Part shown: piece after piece, positions 7,681 to 16,287 of the stretch
Position numbering within the stretch: position 1 is the first letter of the stretch
Layout: the number at the start of each line of letters is the position of its first letter
From: Christensenella sp. UBA5327
Lineage (GTDB): Bacteria > Bacillota > Clostridia > Christensenellales > Aristaeellaceae
Assembly (NCBI GenBank): GCA_002411105.1
Contig: DHQX01000016.1
Location: 3,772-55,322 of the forward strand
Direction: 5' to 3'
Length of the DNA: 51,551 nucleotides
Made by a program: the position numbers and the translations under genes
The notes under the pieces: generated by a model
What the model was told of the DNA's origin: nothing
The model's input: only the letters and a program-made list of their open reading frames with translations
The model's database searches: none

Positions 7681-8961
7681 CTATTGCCCCCGCCAGATGA
7701 TCTCTTCCCGCCTTGGCCCGGTTGACAGCAGGGTGATGGGCGTTTCGATCTTCTCCTCAATAAACTTCACATAATCCAGGCACTTTGCGGGCAGCTTTGA
7801 TTCCTCCGTCGCGCCCCTGACATCGCTTTTCCAGCCGGGGAGCACCTCATACACCGGCTTCACCCGGGCCAGATCCGGGGTGGCGGGGAAGTGGGTGATG
7901 GTCTTCCCGTCCAGCGTGTAGGCCACACAGACCGGGATTTCGTCCAGGTAGCTTAAAACATCCAGGTTGGTCATCGCACAGGCGGTGGCACCCTGGGTGA
8001 GACAGCCATAGCGGGTGGCCACCGCGTCAAACCAACCCACATCCCGGGGCCTGCCGGTCTTGGCGCCGTATTCGCCGGCGTCGCCCCCGCGGCGGCGCAG
8101 CTCCTCCGCCTCCTGCCCGTGCAGCTGGCTGGGGAAGTAGCCAGCACCCACGCTGGATGAATAAGCCTTGGTCACCGCCAGCACCTCGCCAATGGCATGG
8201 GGCGGCAGGCCCGCGCCCACGCTGGCATAGCCCGCCAGGGGGGAGGAGGAGGTGGTAAACGGGTAGATCCCGTGATCCGGGTCGCGCAGCGCCCCCAGCT
8301 GGCCTTCCAGCAGGATGTGCTTGCCGGCCTTCACCGCCTCGTGCAGGATGGCGGTGGTGTCTCCCAGGTAGGGCTTCATGCGCTGGCCGATGGCATAATA
8401 CTTCTCGGTCAGTTCCTCCGCGTCCAGCAGCGGCTGGTGATACAGATGCGCCATCAGCACATTTTTCTTGACCAGGTTGGCCTGGATGCGCTCAAAGAGC
8501 AGGTCCTTATCCAGCAATTGGCAGGTCTGGATGCCGATTTTGGCATATTTATCGCTGTAAAAAGGCGCGATGCCCGACTTGGTGGAGCCAAACTTGCGGC
8601 CCGCCAGGCGCTCCTCCTCCAGCACGTCAAAGAGGATGTGAACATCCATCAGCACCTGGGCCCGGTCAGAGATGATGAGCTGGGGCTCCGGGATGCCCCG
8701 GGCCAGCACCTCATCCAACTCCCGGAAAAATGCCTCCGGGTCAAGGGCCACGCCAGGGCCGATCAGGTTTTGCACCTGGGGGTGAAAAATGCCGCTGGGC
8801 AAAAGATGCAGGGCGAACTTGCCATGCTCGTTGATGATGGTGTGCCCGGCATTGGCCCCGCCCTGGAAGCGCACCACCAAGTCGCTTTCCTCGGCCAGCA
8901 GGTCGGTCAGCTTGCCCTTGCCCTCATCGCCCCAGTTGGCCCCCACAATCGCGCGAATCAT
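7681..8961 (-). CDS. purA: Adenylosuccinate synthetase, divergent clade
   Basis: A 426-residue GTP-dependent enzyme joining IMP and aspartate to adenylosuccinate, the first committed step to AMP. The N-terminus WGDEGKGKLTDLLAEE (about 10-25) carries the catalytic aspartate and P-loop, and NAGHT (about 37-41) the catalytic histidine. Two conserved regions depart from the Escherichia coli form: GSTKSGIAPFYSDKY (about 125-139) instead of a GTT-RGIGPAY-like sequence, and EGQLGALRDPDHGIYPF (about 218-234) where the usual form is EGAQGTLLDIDHGTYPF, shifting the IMP-contacting glutamine by one position. This looks like a distinct clade, not a broken gene. AAGGAG precedes the ATG. Last gene of argS-dapF-dapL-purA. 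Confidence 0.93.
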   Translation of the reverse strand: MIRAIVGANWGDEGKGKLTDLLAEESDLVVRFQGGANAGHTIINEHGKFALHLLPSGIFHPQVQNLIGPGVALDPEAFFRELDEVLARGIPEPQLIISDRAQVLMDVHILFDVLEEERLAGRKFGSTKSGIAPFYSDKYAKIGIQTCQLLDKDLLFERIQANLVKKNVLMAHLYHQPLLDAEELTEKYYAIGQRMKPYLGDTTAILHEAVKAGKHILLEGQLGALRDPDHGIYPFTTSSSPLAGYASVGAGLPPHAIGEVLAVTKAYSSSVGAGYFPSQLHGQEAEELRRRGGDAGEYGAKTGRPRDVGWFDAVATRYGCLTQGATACAMTNLDVLSYLDEIPVCVAYTLDGKTITHFPATPDLARVKPVYEVLPGWKSDVRGATEESKLPAKCLDYVKFIEEKIETPITLLSTGPRREEIIWRGQ

Positions 8962-8973
8962 CGATATGCTCCT

Positions 8974-10206
8974 TTACAGCGCCAAAAGCGCGTCCTTAAG
9001 GCGCTGGGCGCCTATTTTCGTGTCCTCATGGCTGCCAAAGGCGGTCAGCCGGAAGCAGCCCGCCCCCGCAGCGCCAAAGCCCTCACCAGGGGTGCCCACC
9101 AGCTGGGCCTTATGCAGCAGATAATCAAACAGCTCCCAGCCGCCCATGCCGCCGGGCACCTTCAGCCACAGATAGGGCGCGTGGGCGCCGCCCTGCACCG
9201 AAAGCCCCAGCCCCCCAAGCGCTTCCATCAGCACCTTGGCGTTCTCCCGGTAGTAGGCGATGCCCTCGCCGATCTCGGCCTTGCCCTGGGGCAGGAAAGT
9301 GGCCGCAGCCGCCTTTTGCACGGGGAAGGACACGCCGTTTGACTTGCTGGCAAGCCGCCTGCGCCACAGCGCATTGAGGCTCGCCAGGTTGCCATCAGGC
9401 AGCCGCCCTTTGACCGCGTTTGGCACCACCATATAGCCGCAGCGCACACCGGTAAAGCCCGCGGTTTTGGAGAAGGAACAGCACTCAATCGCCACCTCCT
9501 TTGCGCCGGGGATCTCATAAATGCTCTGGGGCAGGGCCGGGTCAGCGATAAAGGCCTTGTAGGCGGCATCATAAATAATCAGGGTTTCGTTTTCCCGGGC
9601 CCAGCCGACGATCTTCGCCAGCTGATCATGGCTTAGGACAGCGCCGGTGGGGTTGTTGGGATAGCACAAATAGAGCACATCCACCCGCTGTTTGGGCAGC
9701 TCGGGCACAAAGCCGTTTTCGTGGGTGCAGGGCAGGGTGATCAGCTTTTCCCAGCGCCCATCCCGGTAGGCCCCCAGGCGGCCAGCCATGGCGTTGGCAT
9801 CCACATACACCGGGTAGACCGGGTCGGTGACGGCGATGACAGCGTCCTGGGAGAGCAACTCCTGGATGGCGCTGGTGTCGGTCTTGGCGCCGTCTGACAC
9901 AAAAACCTCCCCCGCCTCCAGGGATATGCCCCGGGGGGCATAGTCGTTTTGGATAATCGCCTCAACTAAAAAAGGGTAGCCGCCCTCCGGCCCATAGCCG
10001 TGGAAGCCCTCCCAGCTGGCCATGCCAAGGGCAGCATCCGCAAAGGCCTTGGCCACAAAGGGGGCCAGGGGCCGGGTCACGTCGCCAATGCCCATGCGGA
10101 TGATCTTCTCCCCCGGGTGGGCCGCTTCATACGCTTTGACCCGCCTGGCGATTTCCGAAAACAGATAGCCCGCGGGCAACCCCGCGATATGGGCGTTCAC
10201 GTTCAT
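8974..10206 (-). CDS. dapL: LL-diaminopimelate aminotransferase
   Basis: A 410-residue PLP enzyme (fold type I) that converts tetrahydrodipicolinate directly to LL-diaminopimelate with glutamate, bypassing the succinylase and acetylase routes. Visible landmarks are IIRMGIGDVTRPL (about 35-47), GFHGYGPEGGYPF (about 68-80), YPNNPTGAV (about 180-188) and the PLP-lysine segment SFSKTAGFTGVRCGY (about 244-258). The ATG at 10206 overlaps the last base of the dapF stop codon (TGATG), so it is preferred over 10218; coupling is likely. Adjacent dapF uses its product, giving meso-DAP for lysine and peptidoglycan. Confidence 0.96.
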   Translation of the reverse strand: MNVNAHIAGLPAGYLFSEIARRVKAYEAAHPGEKIIRMGIGDVTRPLAPFVAKAFADAALGMASWEGFHGYGPEGGYPFLVEAIIQNDYAPRGISLEAGEVFVSDGAKTDTSAIQELLSQDAVIAVTDPVYPVYVDANAMAGRLGAYRDGRWEKLITLPCTHENGFVPELPKQRVDVLYLCYPNNPTGAVLSHDQLAKIVGWARENETLIIYDAAYKAFIADPALPQSIYEIPGAKEVAIECCSFSKTAGFTGVRCGYMVVPNAVKGRLPDGNLASLNALWRRRLASKSNGVSFPVQKAAAATFLPQGKAEIGEGIAYYRENAKVLMEALGGLGLSVQGGAHAPYLWLKVPGGMGGWELFDYLLHKAQLVGTPGEGFGAAGAGCFRLTAFGSHEDTKIGAQRLKDALLAL

Positions 10207-11039
10207 CAGGCCAGCCACTCCCCGTCAAAAACATATTCCGCCGGGCCCTGCTGGTAGACATGGTTGTTCTCGGCGTTCCAGCTTAGCTCCAGGTTGCCCC
10301 CGGTGAGCTTCACCTGCACCGTGCGGTCGCTTAGCCCGCTTAACACCGCCGCCACCAGCGCCGCCGCAGCACCGGTGCCGCAGGCCAGGGTCTCCCCGGC
10401 GCCCCGCTCCCACACCCGCATCTGCAACACATCCCGCCTGATCACCCGCACAAACTCCACATTGGTGCGCCGGGGGAAGAGGGGATGGTTTTCAAACATG
10501 GGGCCCAGGGTGTTCACGTCGATGGCCTCCGGGTCATTGACAAAGATCACGCAGTGGGGGTTGCCCATGTTGACACAGGTGACATACCAGTCCTGCCCCA
10601 AAAGGCTCAGCCTGTGGCGCAGCACGATTTCACCCGGCAGGTCCACAGGGAGGTTGCGGGGGTTGAGCTCAGGCGAACCCATGTCCACCTGCACACGGCT
10701 CACCTTGTCCCCGGTAAGGGAGAGCTTCAGCTGCCGGATGCCGGCCTTGGTCTCAAGGGTCAGCTCGGTCTTGTTGGTCATGCCCCGCTCATAGACATAT
10801 TTGCCAATGCAGCGGGTGGCGTTGCCGCACATCTCAGCCTCGGAGCCATCGGCGTTAAAGATGCGCATGCCAAAGTCCGCGGTTTCAGAGGGCTCAATGA
10901 GCACCAGGCCATCCGCACCCACGCCAAAATGATCCCTGGACATGATCAGCGCCTGCCGGGAGGGATCCTGCACCACCTCCTCAAAGCAGTTGATGAAGAT
11001 GTAGTCATTGCCGATGCCATGCATTTTCGTAAATCGCAT
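10206..11039 (-). CDS. dapF: Diaminopimelate epimerase
   Basis: A 277-residue cofactor-independent racemase that turns LL-DAP into meso-DAP. Both catalytic cysteines are in place: EMCGNATRC (Cys near 71) and TLACGTGAAAA (Cys near 220). The N-terminus MRFTKMHGIGNDYIFI is typical. ATG at 11039 follows AGGAGACAGC directly after the argS stop; the frame extends upstream into argS but that start has no support. The following gene, dapL, makes its substrate. Confidence 0.97.
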   Translation of the reverse strand: MRFTKMHGIGNDYIFINCFEEVVQDPSRQALIMSRDHFGVGADGLVLIEPSETADFGMRIFNADGSEAEMCGNATRCIGKYVYERGMTNKTELTLETKAGIRQLKLSLTGDKVSRVQVDMGSPELNPRNLPVDLPGEIVLRHRLSLLGQDWYVTCVNMGNPHCVIFVNDPEAIDVNTLGPMFENHPLFPRRTNVEFVRVIRRDVLQMRVWERGAGETLACGTGAAAALVAAVLSGLSDRTVQVKLTGGNLELSWNAENNHVYQQGPAEYVFDGEWLA

Positions 11040-11049
11040 GCTGTCTCCT

Positions 11050-12753
11050 TTACATCGCCTCAGGCGCTTTGACGCCAATGAGGTATAGCCCCAGGGCGAT
11101 CACCTGCTTCACCCCGCGCACCAGTTCAAGGCGCGCGGCGGTGGCTGCCGGGTCATCATCCAGGATGCGCTGCTCATAGTAATATTTATTGAAGGCCTTG
11201 GCAACCTCCAGCGTCGCCCGGGTCACCTCCGAGGGTTCATTGCCCCGCTGTGCGGCCCGGAGGGCCTCAGGGAAGCGGTCAAGCGTCCGGAGCACCGCCT
11301 GGGCTTCATCGTTGGTGAGGGCTTCATCATCAGCACCCGCAGGCTCCGCGCCCTCCGCCCGGCGCAGCACCGAGCAGCACCTGGCATGGGTGTACTGCAC
11401 ATAAGGCCCGGTGTCGCCGTCAAAGTTCAGCGCCCGGCCCCACCAGAAGTCAATGTCCTTGATGCGGTTGTTGAGCAATGTGGTAAACACCACGGCCCCC
11501 ACCCCCACATCCCGGGCCACTGCTTCGGGGCTTTTCAGCTCCGGGCTCTTCTCCCGGATGATGTCAAGCGCCTTTTCCTGGGCGCGCAGCAGCAATTCAT
11601 CCAGAAACACGATGTTGCCCTGGCGGGTGGACATGGCCTGCCCCTCATAGCTCACCATGCCAAAGGCCACATGCTCCATCTGGTCCCGGGCCCAGTCATA
11701 GCCCATCAGCTCCAGCACCTTGAACACCTGCTGGAAATGCAGGTTCTGCTGATAGGCCACCACGTACAGGCATTTGTCAAAGCGGTAGTTGTCCTTGCGC
11801 CACAGCGCGGCCGCCAGGTCACGGGTGGCATAGAGGGTGGCCCCGTCTGATTTCACAATCAGGCAGGGGGGCATCTTGTAGTCCTCCAGGTCCACCACCA
11901 AGGCGCCCTGACTCTCTGTCAGCAGGTTTTTTGCCCGCAGCTCGTCAATCACCCGGCCCATTTTGTCGTTGAAGAAGGCCTCGCCGTTATAGGAGTCAAA
12001 GGTGACGCCCAGAATGTCGTACACCCGCCTGGCATCCTTCAAGGTGAGGTCCTTGAAGCGGTCAAAGATGGCCAGGGCCTCGCTGTCGCCTTCCTCAATC
12101 CTTCTAAACCACGCGCGCCCCTCATCCTCCAGGGCGGGGTTGTCCTCCGCCTCCTTGTGGAAGCGCACATACAGCGCGGTCAGCGCATCCACGCCGCCCT
12201 CTTCCACCATCTGCCAGTCGCCCCAGCGCTTGAAAGCGGCGATCATCTTGCCAAACTGGGTGCCCCAGTCGCCCAAGTGGTTGATGCCCACCGTCTGCCA
12301 GCCCAGGTGGTCATAAATGCGCTTCAGGCTGTGCCCGATCACCGTGGTTGACAGGTGGCCGATGTGGAAGCGCTTGGCGATGTTGATGGAGGAATAATCC
12401 AGCACCACGGTCTTGCCGCTGTCCGCGCCGCCATATCTGTCCCCGGTTTCCTGGATATTGTCCAGCACCGTGCGGGCAAAGTTCCTGCGGTTAAAATAGA
12501 AATTGAGGTAGCCCCCCACGCTCTGGGCCGTGGCCACCTGGGGCGCATCCACCGCCTCCGCCAGCCTCTGGGCAATCACCGGCGGTGCCAGCCGCAAGGG
12601 CTTGGCCAGCCTGAAGCAGGGGAAAGCAAAGTCCCCCAGGGCACTGTCCGGTGGCACCTCCAAAGCCTCTGGCCCCGGCAGCGCCTCCTGGGGAAATTCT
12701 GAAAAGGCCCTCAGGATTGCCTCCCTCAGGACCTCGGTTACCACCACGCGCAT
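11050..12753 (-). CDS. argS: Arginine--tRNA ligase
   Basis: A 567-residue class I synthetase. The HIGH motif is at FHIGHLS (about 129-135) and the KMSKS equivalent is degenerate, MSTRQGN (about 372-378), as is normal for ArgRS. The N-terminal additional domain and the C-terminal DALR anticodon-binding domain (ending near VIALGLYLIGVKAPEAM) are present, so the protein is full length. The start is chosen at ATG 12753; a TTG three codons upstream (12762) is possible since the ribosome site (AAGGGGG, then GAGGG) does not decide between them. First gene of the argS-dapF-dapL-purA operon. Confidence 0.96.
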   Translation of the reverse strand: MRVVVTEVLREAILRAFSEFPQEALPGPEALEVPPDSALGDFAFPCFRLAKPLRLAPPVIAQRLAEAVDAPQVATAQSVGGYLNFYFNRRNFARTVLDNIQETGDRYGGADSGKTVVLDYSSINIAKRFHIGHLSTTVIGHSLKRIYDHLGWQTVGINHLGDWGTQFGKMIAAFKRWGDWQMVEEGGVDALTALYVRFHKEAEDNPALEDEGRAWFRRIEEGDSEALAIFDRFKDLTLKDARRVYDILGVTFDSYNGEAFFNDKMGRVIDELRAKNLLTESQGALVVDLEDYKMPPCLIVKSDGATLYATRDLAAALWRKDNYRFDKCLYVVAYQQNLHFQQVFKVLELMGYDWARDQMEHVAFGMVSYEGQAMSTRQGNIVFLDELLLRAQEKALDIIREKSPELKSPEAVARDVGVGAVVFTTLLNNRIKDIDFWWGRALNFDGDTGPYVQYTHARCCSVLRRAEGAEPAGADDEALTNDEAQAVLRTLDRFPEALRAAQRGNEPSEVTRATLEVAKAFNKYYYEQRILDDDPAATAARLELVRGVKQVIALGLYLIGVKAPEAM

Positions 12754-12796
12754 ATCCCTCAAATCCGCTGTTTACCCCCTTGCAATATGCCAAAAC

Positions 12797-12825
12797 AGCA
12801 TAGCATATCAAGGGGATTGGCGCAA
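12797..12825 (-). promoter_or_regulatory. Sigma-A promoter of argS-dapF-dapL-purA
   Basis: Minus strand TTGCGC (12820-12825), 17-base spacer, TATGCT (12797-12802). The leader to argS is only about 35-40 bases, so no T-box or lysine riboswitch can be present. Confidence 0.65.
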
Positions 12826-12835
12826 CTGGGCAAAC

Positions 12836-13789
12836 TCAGCCCGCCAGGCTGCTGTGCGCCTTGATAAACCCAAACACCTTCTCCCAATAGGCCTCCCCCG
12901 CCTCCCGGGCGGCGCCCCCGTGCCCGGCGCCTTGCACCGCCAGCTTGTCCTTGGGGCTGGCGCAGGCGGCGTAGACTTCATCCAGCATAAAAAAGGGCAC
13001 GAAGCGGTCCTGGGTTCCGTGGATAAACAGGAGGGGCACCCGGGCCTTTTTCAGCTGCCTCACAGCGCTGGCTTCCCGAAAGGAATAGCCAGCCCGCAGC
13101 CGGGTCATCAGGTCTGCCAGGTACATCACCGGAAAGGGCGGCAGGCCAAAGATGGCCTTTAACTGATAGCTGAACTCAGCCCACACGCTGGTAAAGCCGC
13201 AGTCAGAAATCCCGGCCACGACATTCTCCGGCAATGCCTCCCCGGCCGCCATCATCACTGTGGCAGCGCCCATGGATATGCCGTGCAGCACCACCCGCGC
13301 CCCAGGTTCCCTGGCCAGGATGAAATCAATCCAGCCCAGCACATCCAGCCGGTCATGCCAGCCCATGCCGATGTAGTGCCCTTCGCTTTCCCCGTGGCCC
13401 CTGAGGTCTGGCAGCAGCACGCTGTAGCCCGCCTCATTATAGCGCCGGGCCACGCCAAACATGTCGGCCCCCTTGCTGGTGTAGCCGTGGCAGATCAAGG
13501 CCCAGGGGGCAGCATCCAGGGGATTTTTGGCGCAGTGGGCATGCAGGCGCAGCCCGTCATAGGCAGAGATAAAAATATCCTCATTGGGGATGCTTTCCCA
13601 CCAGGCCCTGGCCTCCTCCGCGCGTTTCTTATGCTCTTCCTTGCGGGGAATGGCATTGTGGCTGGCCCCAAACACCCGGCGCTTCTGCCCTTTGGGGTTT
13701 AAGGCCAGGCGGTAAAAGGCCAGGGTAAGCGCCAAAGCCCCAGCCGCCAGCACCAGGAGCACCAATAGAGCCATTCCCCACCACGGCAC
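12836..13789 (-). CDS. Membrane-anchored alpha/beta hydrolase (BEM46/YqkD-like)
   Basis: A protein of about 317 residues with one N-terminal transmembrane helix (ALLVLLVLAAGALALTLAFY), then an alpha/beta-hydrolase domain probably outside the membrane. Seen are the oxyanion region CHGYTSKG, the nucleophile elbow GISMGAA with the serine, the acid in IHGTQDRFVP and the histidine in GAGHGGA. The DLRGHGESEGHYIGMGWHDR segment fits serine-aminopeptidase-type hydrolases. The substrate is unknown. GTG at 13789, preceded by AAAGGGG, is preferred; the in-frame ATG at 13810 lies inside an inverted repeat and has no ribosome site. It lies upstream of argS in the same direction, but argS has its own promoter. 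Confidence 0.85.
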   Translation of the reverse strand: MPWWGMALLVLLVLAAGALALTLAFYRLALNPKGQKRRVFGASHNAIPRKEEHKKRAEEARAWWESIPNEDIFISAYDGLRLHAHCAKNPLDAAPWALICHGYTSKGADMFGVARRYNEAGYSVLLPDLRGHGESEGHYIGMGWHDRLDVLGWIDFILAREPGARVVLHGISMGAATVMMAAGEALPENVVAGISDCGFTSVWAEFSYQLKAIFGLPPFPVMYLADLMTRLRAGYSFREASAVRQLKKARVPLLFIHGTQDRFVPFFMLDEVYAACASPKDKLAVQGAGHGGAAREAGEAYWEKVFGFIKAHSSLAG

Positions 13790-13808
13790 GCCCCCCTCAC
13801 CCCTTTGC

Positions 13809-13832
13809 ATATTGATGAAACTTCGTCAATAT
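13809..13832. promoter_or_regulatory. Imperfect palindrome upstream of the hydrolase, possible operator
   Basis: Arms ATATTGATGAA and TTCGTCAATAT around two central bases (one mismatch in 11). It lies in the leader region of the hydrolase gene and about 130 bases upstream of the divergent sugar-acid operon promoter. A regulator site is the simplest reading, but no binding protein is identified. Confidence 0.4.
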
Positions 13833-13869
13833 CAGGCTATCACGCCGGGTGCAGGCCGTCAATCGCGCA

Positions 13870-13881
13870 TGATGTACATCA
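13870..13881. promoter_or_regulatory. Perfect 12-base palindrome TGATGTACATCA
   Basis: An exact palindrome in the divergent region between the hydrolase and the sugar-acid operon, 78 bases upstream of the operon -35. It is a candidate operator for the operon's GntR-type regulator; this is inference only. Confidence 0.35.
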
Positions 13882-13959
13882 GATTTATATGAGCTTTGTC
13901 TGAACCCTTCAAGTTTCCACGCATCACCTCCCCGCATCCCCATCACCATCCAAACAGGC

Positions 13960-13988
13960 TTGACAGGAGAGATTATCGGATCTATAAT
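13960..13988 (+). promoter_or_regulatory. Perfect-consensus sigma-A promoter of the sugar-acid operon
   Basis: TTGACA (13960-13965), 17-base spacer, TATAAT (13983-13988), about 62 bases before the kinase start. A promoter this strong on a catabolic operon implies control by a repressor. Confidence 0.87.
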
Positions 13989-14050
13989 TCTATTCATTAA
14001 ATCTAATTCTTCTCTGGCCGGATTTTTAAATCGACTTTGGAGGCATTCAC

Positions 14051-15475
14051 GTGCTCATACTTGTCCTTGAATCCAGCACCACATCCGCTAAGGCCATGCT
14101 CTATGACACAGCGCATGGTGTTGTGGATACGCTGAGTCGCTCCTATTCACCAGCGGTATCCCATCAAAAGGAAGTGGGCGCACAAAATGCTCATGAAGTG
14201 TTTTCACAAACCGCCTCAGTCGGCCGTGAATTATGTCAAGGCCAGAAAATCAACTTGGTGGTGACCTCAGGCACTTGGCATAACATTCTGGTGACAGACG
14301 CTGATTTTAGCCCCCTTACCCCAGCCTTCACCTGGTCCTATAACGGCGCAGCAGGGGTGGCGAACCGGCTTCGTAGCGATGACGCTTTTTGCAATGCGTT
14401 CTACCAACGCACAGGGTGTATGGTCCATGCCATTTATCCGGCATTCAAGCTCATGATGCTCAAAGAACAAGGGTTTTCTCTGGCAAACAGGCGTCTATGC
14501 TGCCAGAGCAGCTACAACACCTACCAGCTTACAGGCCAGGCCGTCATGTCTGATTGCTCCGCCTCAGGCTCAGGCCTTGTCGATGTCCACACCCGTAACT
14601 GGGATACTGAAACGCTCAATCTGCTGGATGTTCAAGCGGAGCAGTTGTTTGAGCTAACCAGCTATCACAATCCGCTCAAGCTAAGCGCTCATGGGGCCAA
14701 GCAGCTGGGGTTGCCAGAGGGCACGCCCGTGATCCCCAGCTATCCTGACGGCGCGCTTAATCAGGTAGGCGCAGGTGCCCTGCGGCCAGGGAAGATGACC
14801 TTCTCAGTAGGAACCAGCGGGGCCCTTCGTATCTCCACCACTAAACCAGCGCTGCCTCAAAAGCCCAGCACCTGGTGCTACATGTCACCAGACAGTTGGA
14901 TCATCGGTGCTGCAACCTCAGGAGCCTGCAATTGCATTGATTGGTTTAAAAATCTGTTTGGGAACGGCGTAACATACGCCGATCTGGAAGAGCAGGATCT
15001 GAATGTTTCTGACGCACCCTTGTTTTTCCCATTTCTGTTTGGCGAGCGTTGCCCAGGCTGGCAGGATGCCTGGAAAGGGGGCTTCTTAAGCCTCAGACCC
15101 AACCACACCCAAAAGGATCTATACCATAGCGTGCAGGAGGGGGTGTTGTTTAACTTATACCAATGCTATCAAATCCTGTGCCAGGCAAATGGCGCTCCCG
15201 ATGAAATCCATCTGTCCGGCGGCATCATGAATTCCCGCAAATGGATGCAGATGTGCGCAGACATATTCGGCCGCGAAATGCACTGCGCGCACATATCCAA
15301 TGTTTCCATGGTAGGGGCAGCAGTTTTGGGCATGAAGGCTTTGGGATGCATCGAAAAGCTTGAGGACTATCAGCATCAGGCCTCAGAAATTCTCTTGCCA
15401 AATCCCACCATGCACCAGCTGTATGCTCAGCGGTTCACAGCATACAAGGCAAGATATGAAAAGAACATATTTTAG
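14051..15475 (+). CDS. FGGY-family carbohydrate kinase (gluconokinase-like), possible KDG kinase
   Basis: A 474-residue ATP-dependent sugar kinase. N-terminal LILVLESSTTSAKAMLYD (about 2-19) is the phosphate-1 motif of the actin-like fold; GTSGALRIST (about 256-265) and HLSGGIMNSRKWMQMCADIF (about 391-410) are the C-terminal FGGY ATP-binding segments. It resembles GntK/XylB-like kinases but lacks the SGQMHG motif of xylulokinase. Context points to a sugar-acid substrate: it leads an operon with a KduD-like dehydrogenase and KDPG aldolase, where a 2-keto-3-deoxygluconate kinase is needed and no PfkB-type kinase is present. GTG at 14051 follows GGAGG by seven bases. Confidence 0.88.
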   Translation: MLILVLESSTTSAKAMLYDTAHGVVDTLSRSYSPAVSHQKEVGAQNAHEVFSQTASVGRELCQGQKINLVVTSGTWHNILVTDADFSPLTPAFTWSYNGAAGVANRLRSDDAFCNAFYQRTGCMVHAIYPAFKLMMLKEQGFSLANRRLCCQSSYNTYQLTGQAVMSDCSASGSGLVDVHTRNWDTETLNLLDVQAEQLFELTSYHNPLKLSAHGAKQLGLPEGTPVIPSYPDGALNQVGAGALRPGKMTFSVGTSGALRISTTKPALPQKPSTWCYMSPDSWIIGAATSGACNCIDWFKNLFGNGVTYADLEEQDLNVSDAPLFFPFLFGERCPGWQDAWKGGFLSLRPNHTQKDLYHSVQEGVLFNLYQCYQILCQANGAPDEIHLSGGIMNSRKWMQMCADIFGREMHCAHISNVSMVGAAVLGMKALGCIEKLEDYQHQASEILLPNPTMHQLYAQRFTAYKARYEKNIF

Positions 15476-15491
15476 AAAGTGAGGGGCCCCA

Positions 15492-16256
15492 ATGGTTCAG
15501 AATCTGTTTGATGTCAAAGGAAAGAAAGCAATTGTAACAGGTGCATCCCAGGGGCTGGGGAAAGGAATGGCCGAAGGCCTGATGCAAGCGGGGGCAGAGG
15601 TGGTGCTCTTTGATATCAACCCTGCTATTGACGCTCTGGCTGAAGCATACAACCACAGCGGCTACACATGCCATGCCGTTACGGTGAATGTGGGTGAGCG
15701 CAGTCAGCGGGAAGCGGCCTTTGACAAGGCCCTGCACATGCTGGGTGGAAGAATTGACATCCTAATCAATGCAGCAGGCATTCAGCGCCGCCACGCCTGC
15801 GAGGATTTTCCTCTGGAGGATTGGGACGCCGTCATCAACATCAACCAAACAGCGGTGTTTGCGCTATGCCAGCTGGCAGCAAGGGTGATGATCAAACAGG
15901 GCAAGGGAAAAATAATCAACATCGCTTCCATGCTCTCCTATTTTGGCGGCTTTACAGTACCTGCCTATGCGGCCAGCAAGGGCGCTGTGGCTCAATTGAC
16001 AAAGGCCTGCGCCAATGAATGGGCATCCAAGGGCATCAACATCAATGCCCTCGCACCGGGATATATGGCAACGGATATGAACACGGCTCTGATCAATGAT
16101 GATCATCGGAACAGCGAAATCACAGCCCGCATCCCGGCACATCGTTGGGGAACGCCGGAGGATATGAAGGGCCCCATGTTGTTTCTGGCCTCTTCAGCCT
16201 CTGACTACATTGACGGCGCAATCATCCCGGTTGATGGCGGGTACTTGAACCGCTGA
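15492..16256 (+). CDS. kduD: SDR oxidoreductase, KduD-like (2-dehydro-3-deoxy-D-gluconate 5-dehydrogenase)
   Basis: A 254-residue classical short-chain dehydrogenase. The NAD(P) motif TGASQGLGKGM is near 17-27, NAAG near 94-97, catalytic serine in KIINIASMLSYFGG (about 139-152) and YxxxK in YAASKGA (about 157-163). The stretch from KIINIASML to the C-terminus closely follows my recollection of Escherichia coli KduD, including APGYMAT, IPAHRWGTPEDMKGP and FLASSASDYIDGAIIPVDGG. KduD interconverts 2,5-diketo-3-deoxygluconate and 2-keto-3-deoxygluconate. Gluconate 5-dehydrogenase (IdnO) is the main alternative. It lies 16 bases after the kinase stop with a GTGAGGGG ribosome site. Confidence 0.8.
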   Translation: MVQNLFDVKGKKAIVTGASQGLGKGMAEGLMQAGAEVVLFDINPAIDALAEAYNHSGYTCHAVTVNVGERSQREAAFDKALHMLGGRIDILINAAGIQRRHACEDFPLEDWDAVININQTAVFALCQLAARVMIKQGKGKIINIASMLSYFGGFTVPAYAASKGAVAQLTKACANEWASKGININALAPGYMATDMNTALINDDHRNSEITARIPAHRWGTPEDMKGPMLFLASSASDYIDGAIIPVDGGYLNR

Positions 16257-16287
16257 TCAGCCATCTGCCAAGAGAAAGGGCTCACTT

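Noticed and set aside
7681..8961. Phage-type PurZ (2-aminoadenylosuccinate synthetase)
   Set aside because: Catalytic aspartate retained in WGDEGKG, housekeeping operon context, no phage genes.
8197..9342. Plus-strand open frame of 381 codons
   Set aside because: Antisense shadow spanning the end of dapL and most of purA; His/Gln/Leu-rich composition with no domain.
14051..15475. Xylulokinase for the first FGGY kinase
   Set aside because: Lacks the SGQMHG signature seen in the 45739-47244 protein; operon context is sugar acid.
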